Shown here: positions 56,479 through 64,000 of the stretch, piece after piece
Numbering within the stretch: the stretch's first letter is position 1
Layout: every line of letters starts with the position of its first letter
DNA from: Achatina immaculata
Taxonomy: Eukaryota > Mollusca > Gastropoda > Stylommatophora > Achatinidae
DNA: 64,000 bases
Assembly (NCBI GenBank): GCA_009760885.1
Contig: CM019718.1
Location: 23,404,633-23,468,632 of the forward strand
Direction of reading: 5' to 3'
Translations under genes and position numbers: made by a program
Notes under the pieces: generated by a model
What the model was told of the DNA's origin: nothing
The model's database searches: none
Seen by the model: the letters and a program-made list of their open reading frames with translations, nothing else

Positions 56479-56518
56479 GTGAAATGTGCGCCTGCTTGGA
56501 GACACAGAATTCTGGACT

Positions 56519-56702
56519 TTACAGCTTGCTCTGGTCTTTATAACTCGCTCTGGTCTTTACAGATCGTTCTTGTCTTTATAGCTCGCTCTGGTCTTTATAG
56601 CTCGCTCTAGTCTTTACAGCTCATTCTTGTCTTTATAGCTCGCTCTGGTCTTTATAGCTCGCTTTTGTCTTTATAGTTTGCTCTGGTCTTTATAGCTCGC
56701 TC
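56519..56702 (+). repeat. Minisatellite, 19-bp unit, about 10 copies
   Basis: TAGCTCGCTCTGGTCTTTA with ACAGATCG and TCTTGTC variants. Confidence 0.93.
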
Positions 56703-56795
56703 TGTACTGGGGCTAATAGCTAAATTGCTGTGGGTTCTCTACAAGAGCAAAAATAAGTGTGGTAAAAATAGTGTTTACTGTAAAAATTTGGTTGC

Positions 56796-57141
56796 ACACC
56801 TCTAGTTCTCTCGAGTCACACCTCTAGTTCTCTCGCGGCACATGTCTAGTTCTCTCGCGACACATATCTAGTTCTCTCGTGGCACATCTCTAGTTCTCTT
56901 GCGGCACATCTCTACCTCTCTCGCGGCAGTCTCTAGTTCTCTCGCGGCACATCTCTAGTTCTCTCGCGACACATCTCTAGTTCTCTCGCAGCACACCTCT
57001 AGTTCTCTCGCGGCACATCTCTACTTCTCTCGCGGCACACCTCTACCTCTCTCGCAGCACACCTCTACCTCTCTCGCAGCACACCTCTACCTCTCTCGCA
57101 GCACACCTCTACCTCTCTCGCGGCACACCTCTACCTCTCTG
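56796..57141 (+). repeat. Minisatellite, 22-bp unit, about 16 copies
   Basis: CTCTAGTTCTCTCGCGGCAC plus AT. On the right, units change to CTCTACCTCTCTCGCAGCAC. Confidence 0.95.
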
Positions 57142-57147
57142 ACGGCA

Positions 57148-57250
57148 AACAGTGTGAAAAATTGTGGACAAGGTCTCAGGCAGGACTTGAACCACGGACC
57201 TAGCTGTGCGAAAGAAACAAACAAACCATCACGCCACTCAGTCTGGATCT
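57148..57250 (-). mobile_element. tRNA-like SINE head, minus copy
   Basis: The minus strand reads GAGTGGCGTGATGGTTTGTT (A-box area) and GTCCGTGGTTCAAGTCCTGC (B box) at tRNA-like spacing. Only the head is clear. The 22-bp array starts right after its body. Confidence 0.65.
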
Positions 57251-57830
57251 GGAGGAAGAAAGTTTGGGACGAAATATTTGGAAAACGAGAACAACAGACA
57301 CGAATTATCCACAGAAAGAGGTACTCTGACATAGTTTTATATCAGGTGTCATCACAGCAAGTGACATAGCGAGAGATGATCCAAAGGGAGACAACATAAA
57401 CTGGGATGACAGCACATGGCAATGAGTGTCCATCATAGAAAATACACAAATAAAGCAGAAGAGACACATATAAACACACATATACATATATGTCGTTGCA
57501 GTAAACAATTCTAATAAGTGACTATCGACGTCGGGAGAATCACAGTCGACAGCGGTAAACCCCAGCAGAATTATAAGGAGAACGTGACATCCCAATGCAG
57601 ATGATGGTACAGCTCTTTCCTACTCATCTTCCGATGCTCCTTGCAGCTCTGCTATTTTCCCAGACGTATTGCCCAGTCTTCGTGGGATATCATCAGAACG
57701 TAGAAGGTGTAACTGCAACATGGGGGAGGTAGCTTCCTCCACGTAAGGGTCGGAAAGGAAGTAGGAAACTGGCTTTTTACTAATAATTTTTATGCTTAAT
57801 TATATCAATATATTATTGGTGAAGAAAATG
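57251..57830. other. No feature recognised
   Basis: Unique-looking; ORFs unsupported. Confidence 0.45.
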
Positions 57831-58015
57831 TAGGCCCGACAACGATGGTGAGACAACGTAGAAGAAGATAAACGCGCTCTTTGAATCGACAATTGGCAAG
57901 AAAAGATCTGGAACAGAGAGGAATGGAGGCGTGTCTTGACTGCTGTGATGAGGCTCAACGGCTCGGAAAGCAGCTGATTTTCAACAGCTGCTCAAAGAAG
58001 AAGAAGAGAAAGAAT
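57831..58015 (+). mobile_element. Possible LINE 3' end with (GAA)n tail
   Basis: Segment with LEQRGMEACLDCCDEAQRLG-like reading, then CTCAAAGAAGAAGAAGAG. The Arg/Glu/Asp-rich frame and simple tail resemble a LINE C-terminus. No second copy in the window. Confidence 0.45.
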
Positions 58016-58346
58016 TATTGGTAAAAGTCGGGCACTTCCAATATTTTTAAACGAAATGTGCCAAAAGGGACTACATCATACCCTCTTAAGATGTGCAGTA
58101 TCACTCGTGATATCACTGATACTCTAAACACCACACTTTCTGAGGCAGACGTTCTGAGTAAACAACGAGGCTTTTTCAAACTGGTTATTAAAGGAGTTAT
58201 GTTCTCCAAAGGACACACCCAGCGCTTCATCAGTCCTTGTTTTTCTCATTTATAAACTTTTTTTTGCACTTCCTCTACGGCGTCCCAAGTCCATAAATCA
58301 TACAACACGACATCTGTCAAGTCAGCACTAAGACGAAGACTGCCAG
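58016..58346. other. No feature recognised
   Basis: Two overlapping antisense ORFs (58015-58255) without motifs. Confidence 0.4.
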
Positions 58347-58938
58347 GATTAAAAACTTAGATTAAAAATTAATTGAATTTGGAGCTCATTTGATTACAAA
58401 CTATGTGACTGGAAACATCTTTGGACTAGACGATTCTTAGATTAGAAACTATAGGACTATAAACTTTATAAGCAAGTTCCTATGATAGCACGATTGCTAT
58501 TCATTCTTAGATTAGCCAATTATTTGATTAGAAATGTCTTAGACTACATAGTTATTGGATTATACGTATTTTAGGATATAAAGATATTGAATTAGAAACT
58601 TATTAGATAAGAAAGTTATTGCATTAGAAACTTTCTAGATTAGAAAGTTACTAGATTCGAATTTTCTTAGATTAAAAAGTTACTAGATTCGAATTTTCTT
58701 AGATTCGAAAGTTACTGGATTTGAGACTTCTTAGATCGAAAAGGTATTGTATTAGAAACGTTTTGGATTAGAAAGTTATGGGTTTAGAAATTTCTTGGAT
58801 TAAAAGATTATCGAATTACAAAAAAATTATCGGATTAGAAAGTTATCTGATTAAGAAGTTATTGGATTAGAAACTTACTGGATTATAAACTTCCAAGATT
58901 ATAAAGTTATTTGATTTGAAAAAGGTATTGGATTAGAG
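58347..58938 (+). repeat. Degenerate AT-rich tandem repeat (left block)
   Basis: Loose 19-22-bp periodicity of GGATTAGAAA(C/G)TTAT and related words. Continues after the next element at 59432-59530. Confidence 0.8.
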
Positions 58939-59431
58939 AAACATATTAGCTAACACATCTTTATCAATGAATGTTAGAAAACGAGTCCTAAAATGCTATA
59001 CTGAACCTATCTTGTTATATGGAAGTGAATCATGGACAATAGGCAGGTCTGCACAAAAATCATTGGAAGCAGCAGAAATGTGGTTTATTAGAAGAATGTT
59101 GCGAATCCCCTGGACAGCAAAAATAACTAATGAAAATTGTATGAGAAGAGCTGGAGAGACAAAAATATCTGGTCAAAAAGATAAGAGAGAGACAATGTAC
59201 TTTCATAGGACATGCAATGAGAAGAGGGGGGATTGCAAATATTATAACAACAGGAAAAATAGAAGGAAGAAGATCAAGAGGAAGACCAAGAGAAATGATA
59301 CTGGACAGTCTGACAGGATGGTGTGAGAGGAGATCACCAACTGAACTAATGGCCTGCATGAAGGATCGGGTACTCTGGAGAAGCATAATAGCCAACGACA
59401 GTCGGCACGGCACATCATGATGATGATGATG
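58939..59431 (+). pseudogene. RTE family B, inserted in the AT-rich repeat
   Basis: Reads ILANTSLSMNVRKRVLKCYT, EPILLYGSESWTIG, AQKSLEAAEMWFIRRMLRIP, then a frameshift, RGRPREMILDSLTGWCERRS, MACMKDRVLWRSIIANDSRH and a (ATG)n tail. The Trp in SESWTIG that is a stop at 36337 is intact here. The element is flanked by ATTGGATTAGAG on both sides (58927-58938 and 59432-59443); a 12-bp target-site duplication is likely, though the repeat itself could contribute the similarity. Confidence 0.88.
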
Positions 59432-59530
59432 ATTGGATTAGAGAGTTCTTGGATTACAATTTCCTCACATTAGAAAGTTTTTGGATTAGAAACTTATTAG
59501 ATTAGAAAGTTATTGGATTAGAAATCTCAT
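59432..59530 (+). repeat. Degenerate AT-rich tandem repeat (right block)
   Basis: Resumes the GGATTAGAAA pattern interrupted by the RTE family B insertion. Confidence 0.8.
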
Positions 59531-59594
59531 TTTATACTTAAGTAAATATATGTTAAGAAATAATTAGTTTCAAAAAATGTTTATGAACTTTATA

Positions 59595-59622
59595 CAAGGT
59601 CCGACAATAAGAAAGGAGACTG
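59595..59622 (+). repeat. Mariner left TIR
   Basis: CAAGGTCCGACAATAAG then GAGACTGATT-like, preceded by TA. Confidence 0.93.
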
Positions 59623-59790
59623 ATTTTATTATGGCCAAGACAAAAATTCCATCTATGAAGCAAAGCATGGAATCCACAGAGGCTACCTTCATCTATGATC
59701 TGGCAACTTTTCATCGCCGCCCGATAAGCAGACAACAAACAATCCGCCATTTTGTTGCCCTAGTTAGAGGTGCATTGTCACATAAAAAGC

Positions 59791-60778
59791 ATGGAGCAAA
59801 AAGCTAACATTAAATTCTGTTTAAAACTCGGAAAAAGTGCCATTGAGATTGTTGAATTAATGCGACAAGTTTATGGGGATAATTGTTTGTTTATCTCGCG
59901 CACAGATATTCAGGTGGTATTCATGATTCAAAAGTGGTGGAAACGATTACAAATCAAACTAGACATGGACTCCCAATTTTTGTTTGTAATGAGGAACCCA
60001 TTGCAAAAGTCAGAGAACGGATACAAGAAGATCGTTGTTTGTCTGTGAGGATGATGGCAGATGAATTTGGTTTTAACCGAGAGACCATTCGTAAAATTTT
60101 AGTAGAAGATTTGGGCAAGAAAAAAGTTGTTTGCCCATTTGTACCACATGTGTTGTCTGATGACCAAAAACATGAGTGTGTTGAGTACACAAGAGACATC
60201 ATCAAAACTTGCCGCAGAAATAAACATTTCTTACATTTGATTGTTGCAGAGGATGAAACATGAATTTTCCGCTACGATTCCACAACTAAACGCCAAAGTG
60301 CTCAGTGGAAGTCATCATCATCACCAAAAGGAAACAAAATTCATCTTCAAAAGTCGAAAGTGAAGACAATGTTGGTGTACTTTTTACAACAGCAAAGGAG
60401 TTAGTCACAAAGAATTTATTCCAGACTGCCACTGCCAAAGTTTATTTACGTATTTTGAAACGCCTATTGAAAAGGATTCTCGGAGTCCTACCTGAGTATT
60501 CAACACCTGGCAGTTTTTTTCCTTCTTCATGATAATGCACCGGCTCACATGGCGGTAGGTGTACAGGAATTTTTAGCCCCAAAACAAGTGTGTGTTCTCA
60601 AACATCCAACCTATACCCAGATTTGTCTCCCTGCGATTATTTTCTATTCACAAAATTACAGTTACCATTGAAAGGACGCTTCTTTAACGATACTGATGAC
60701 ATCCAAAGGGCCGTAACATCGAGTTTAAGTACCCTAACCAACAGAAGAACGGCAGAGGTCGTTCCAGTGTTTTGTTAG
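59791..60778 (+). pseudogene. Mariner transposase, frameshifted
   Basis: DDD-type (D,D34D) transposase that would cut and paste the element through its TIRs. The start MEQKANIKFCLKLGKSAIEI at 59791 is the N-terminal helix-turn-helix of mariner transposases. The frame shifts near 59900; FRWYSRFK-like residues are split. The second HTH (VRMMADEFGFNRETIRKILV) is clear. The catalytic residues are all recognisable: AEDET (Asp at 60252), HDNAPAH (Asp at 60531) and LYPDLSPCDYFLF (Asp at 60635). Damage: TGA in place of the Trp after AEDET (60261), a TAG after FLQQQRS, and 104 bp between the second and third Asp where the D34D spacing needs 105, so at least one single-base deletion. Not functional. 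Confidence 0.93.
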
Positions 60779-60881
60779 ATCATGCCACTCATTGTATCAA
60801 TGCCCAAGGGGCTTACTTTGAATAAAATACAGATTATATCTTCAACTGTTGTTTATTTTGTTTTTTAAAAAAAATGTAATT

Positions 60882-60909
60882 AGTCTCATTACTTAATTGT
60901 CGGACCTTG
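60882..60909 (-). repeat. Mariner right TIR
   Basis: Complement reads CAAGGTCCGACAATTAAG, followed by TA at 60910-60911. Confidence 0.93.
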
Positions 60910-60911
60910 TA

Positions 60912-62059
60912 GGTTGTTGATTCTTTCACACACAAATAAAAACCGAAATACAAAACATAAAAAAATGTGAAATTTAAAAGCAAGAAAAGTTTTATCATTA
61001 TAATCGCTCAGATACCGAGCTGTAAAAATATGTTTAAAAATGAATGCATATCTCATTAAATATTCAACAGAGATGCGAGTGGAAGAAAGCAAGATAAGAC
61101 AAGAAGACATAATCAAAAGAAAGCAGACAATAACCTGACGCCACATACAACTTGGAAGAGAATAAGCGAGGAAGAAAACAGACACGACAGTGGAAGTTTT
61201 TTTACAAGCAAAACTTACAAAGAAGATGAAGCTCTTTAACCTGTTACTGATCAATCAGCTGCAAAGGTTCCATGAAGCGCAGACACCTGCCTGGACACCC
61301 TCAGTCCTGTTATCATAAATGTCACACGATTGTCGCCCCCCTGGCTTGGGGATGGCGTTACAGCTCCCCCGTTTTCTTTGCCATCCGCGCGTGCAACCCG
61401 GCCGCCTCGCAGCGCCTTAGAAACGGGCGCGTGCTGTTGCCATGTTGACAGAAACCAATATATTCAAATCTCCCCTCCCCTCACCACCCTTCCATATGTT
61501 TGACCAGGAAGTCAGGAAGTCCGTTTTCATCGATTATCTCCACTTGAACATCCTTGCGGATTAACGCATCCCTAGAATATTATCAGATGTTTTAAACAGG
61601 AAAACTTAGAAGAAAACACATTCGTACATGTGGATATACAAAAGAATAGGGTCAACTTCGTGGACAGAAAAGAAAACAAACAAAGAAGTACTATAATCAA
61701 CTGAAATTGAAAAGAAAAATATTAAAAAAAGAACCAAACAACTGAAATATTTCCTTCACATTAAGAGGCATTATACAATAACGCACACTAGAGAGAAAAG
61801 TAGAAGAAAAAAGGGAACAAAATGTATAGGGGTATAAATTCGTCAACATAAAAAAAAACATGGATTGGAATGAGGTTGAGTGGGTGCACTGTGAAAACAA
61901 TGGACAGAGCAAGTCAGGAGGTCCAGTGCAGCCAACCTTCCTCGAAATATGTGACACAGAAACTCATTTTCCTCTTCGCCCAATCCAGATTATGAAACAG
62001 ACAAATTTTGTTCACAAGAGATGGGCCACTGTAATGCAATCATGTTTATTTGTGTATTT
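60912..62059. other. No feature recognised
   Basis: AT-rich. 61330-61440 is GC-richer without ORF. Short ORFs (60889-61254 minus, 61697-61957 minus, 61860-62099 plus) lack motifs. Confidence 0.45.
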
Positions 62060-62069
62060 GAACACCAGT
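62060..62069 (+). repeat. Target-site duplication (left) of LINE piece E
   Basis: GAACACCAGT, repeated at 62413-62422. Confidence 0.75.
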
Positions 62070-62412
62070 CAAACTAATTCAAGAACAATGCAGAGATAAG
62101 ACAGATGACTGAACAACAACCAGTCTCATGGGTGATTAGGAAAAGGAGATGGACATATGTTGGTCACGTGATGAAAACAAACGATCAGAGAATCCCAAAA
62201 CAAGCTATCAAGTGGAACACAACAGGCCAAAGAAAAAAGAGGCAGACCGCGTGAAACTCTGAAGAGGTCATTGTTAAGAGAGGCCAAAATAACAGGCATA
62301 AAATCCCTTGATGAGGTTGAAAGACTCGCCGAAGACAGGAAAAATTGGCGAACTACCTTGCGAGCCCTATGTGACGTTTAACGGCACGGGAAGTATATAA
62401 GATATAAGATAA
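62070..62412 (+). mobile_element. LINE family E short element with duplicated flanks
   Basis: Bounded by GAACACCAGT on both sides. Same left edge (AATTCAAGAACAATGCAG) and same tail type (TATAAGATATAAGATAA) as the other plus copies. Highly similar to 53337-53673, with one extra A after AGAAAAA (about 62237) breaking the frame. About 343 bp. Confidence 0.88.
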
Positions 62413-62630
62413 GAACACCAGTTCACTAAATTTAAAGCACACAGCGAATTAGTTACTTAATAGCTGTATAGGATTTGCCGAGTCAACAGTTACAGTCTCG
62501 GGCAGTCTCGGACATAGAGTCTCGGATCAATTCCAGCCACTCAATTTTCATTAGTCAGGGTTCTGTGTGGTTCTACGGAGTCCGTGCACTACACTGAGAT
62601 CCTCCTTCGCAGGGGGAGATCTGAGCACGT

Positions 62631-62917
62631 CCGGACTTGTCTCGATATGCAGTGATGATAATCCGGACTTCTCGATATGCAGTGATGATAATCTGGACTC
62701 GTCTCGATATGCAGTGATGATAATCTGGACTTGTCTCGATATGCAGTGATGATAATCTGTACTTGTCTCGATATGCAGTGATGATAATCTGGACTTGTCT
62801 CGATATGCAGTGATGATAATCTGGACTTGTCTCGATATGCAGTGATGATAATCTGGACTTGTGTCGATGTGCAGTGATGATAATCTGGACTTGTCTCGAT
62901 ATGCAGTGATGATAGTT
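62631..62917 (+). repeat. Minisatellite, 32-bp unit, about 8-9 copies
   Basis: CTCGATATGCAGTGATGATA plus ATCTGGACTTGT. The second unit lacks GTCT. Confidence 0.95.
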
Positions 62918-64000
62918 AATGAACATTTGCTAGTTATTGTTTTTTCATCAGACAGTCAACAAATCCGGTGAAACTGGGACACCTGACACTCTTCTGCCGC
63001 GTCCTACTATTATGTAAGTACTTTGTGTGCAGGAAACTATACTGTAGAGTGCGAAACAGCAACACAACTTCCCAGATCATCAGAGGAATTACCCCCCCAC
63101 CCCACCTTTTTCGACTCTATTAAACTCCTGACACTCTAAGGAAGGGGGATGGGGTATATGGACCCCCTGCGATATGACTCCTAGGGCTATGTGAGTTGTT
63201 TTTCTTTTTTCCTGTCCCGGAACTGAAAAACGGTCTTCCAAGTGGCACTGCACCTTGGAATGCTTTTAAGCCTTTCTGTCATGACTTACTAATATCGATG
63301 TTTGACTGCCATTCATTCGTTTTCCATTTCCTTCTCCAATTTTGACTCATGCACATTTAATCTAAGTGTTTTTAAACAGGTGGGAAATATTGTGGAGATC
63401 TGCGTTTAGGTCGAGAGGTATACGATCTTGATCGAGACTTGGTAGTGGTTCGGGGTTAGTGTGTGATTAATCATTGTTTTTTTTTTGGTATCATTGGCAT
63501 CCGAGGCATGGACGGGCGATGTCATGTTTTCGTTGTGCTTATGGATTGTGTTGTAATTTCCTGTATATTATTTTGACAAGGACGACTGATTGTTTAGTTA
63601 TATTTTGCCCGTGACCACCTCATGTGGTGTCGATTGTGTAGTGAATTAAGTTGTGATGTAGGTTTCGAGTCAGATGTTCAGTGATATAAAATTTGTGAAG
63701 GTTAAGTTCTGTTGATAGTTAAGGCTGTAATGATATGGGTATTTTATTAGAAAGTGATTGCTTATTAATTATGTTGTGATTTCATTGTGAGCATTATCCA
63801 CATTGGATTGTTAAACATGCATATATATATATACTATTCCATCATATTGACTATGTTCTTGCATCAGTATTGATTATAGTAATGTATGTCATGTCCAGAT
63901 ATGGCTGCGAAATTAGAGTGCAGTTGCACACATATCCGTATGGAGGTCACACGTAAGGGGCCAGACAGTTCCAGGACACACGTCCGTAGAGTTCATTAAA
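62918..64000. other. No feature recognised
   Basis: A TG/GT-rich, AT-rich stretch from 63400 with no ORF. C-run at 63092-63099. Confidence 0.5.

Larger units (their letters stand above)
59593..60911 (+). mobile_element. Mariner-type DNA transposon (decayed)
   Basis: Matching ends CAAGGTCCGACAAT at 59595 and at 60909 (inverted), each bounded by TA. Between TIR starts the element is 1315 bp, the usual mariner size of about 1.3 kb. It encodes one broken transposase (separate entry). TIR similarity continues for about 28 bp with a few mismatches. Confidence 0.93.

Overview
This is repeat-dominated, AT-rich, non-coding DNA from an animal nuclear genome. There are no operons, no rRNA and no functional tRNA gene. 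The transposable-element content points to an invertebrate: RTE/BovB-like LINEs, a tRNA-derived SINE, a mariner, a pogo-like MITE, and a pearl/Helentron-like element with a (CATA)n block. A mollusc is my best guess from that mix (confidence about 0.5); nothing in the window proves it. No complete host gene is visible. One short minus-strand segment (27484-27732) looks like a possible host exon encoding a membrane segment followed by a cysteine cluster.

The window has three layers. (1) Interspersed retroelements. The main one is a full-length RTE/BovB-type LINE at 19917-23294, with a 10-bp target-site duplication and an ORF split by one frameshift near 21505. Many 5'-truncated relatives surround it (2262, 2887, 6826, 15777, 30012, 53812), together with 3' ends of at least six other LINE families, a tRNA-derived SINE in several copies, and a roughly 200-bp composite element made from RTE 5' and 3' parts (55562-55760). 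(2) DNA transposons: a decayed mariner with 1.3-kb spacing, matching TIRs and TA duplications (59595-60909), and a pogo/Tigger-like MITE (52783-53227). (3) Minisatellites. About 27 arrays with units of 12 to about 54 bp cover roughly a quarter of the window by my hand-summed spans. The longest are 43801-46240 (37-bp unit), 12500-14365 (41 bp), 10835-11790, 31411-32335 and 40414-41364.

The most interesting pattern is how layers 1 and 3 connect. Several arrays can be traced to an internal piece of a dispersed element that is still single-copy elsewhere in the window. The SINE at 16583-18425 has swollen to about 1.8 kb because two different internal segments (54 bp and 37 bp) were tandemly amplified; a LINE then inserted into the 54-bp array, and the two halves now differ at a fixed base. 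Two paralogous copies of an unnamed repeat (35425-36040 and 38885-39915) each amplified a different internal segment. The pogo-like MITE amplified a 16-bp subterminal motif. This looks like recurrent birth of minisatellites inside transposable elements. I found no convincing new enzymatic or defence system.

Layout: 0-10 kb, LINE fragments and three to four minisatellites; 10-15 kb, two large arrays; 15-19 kb, SINEs and the expanded SINE; 19-24 kb, full-length RTE; 24-27 kb, mostly unrecognised; 27-31 kb, candidate exon, SINE and nested LINE remnants; 31-46 kb, minisatellite-rich with duplicated repeats; 47-52 kb, pearl-like element and tetranucleotide tracts; 52-60 kb, MITE, LINE remnants and arrays; 59.5-61 kb, mariner; 61-64 kb, mostly unrecognised with one short LINE-derived element and one array.
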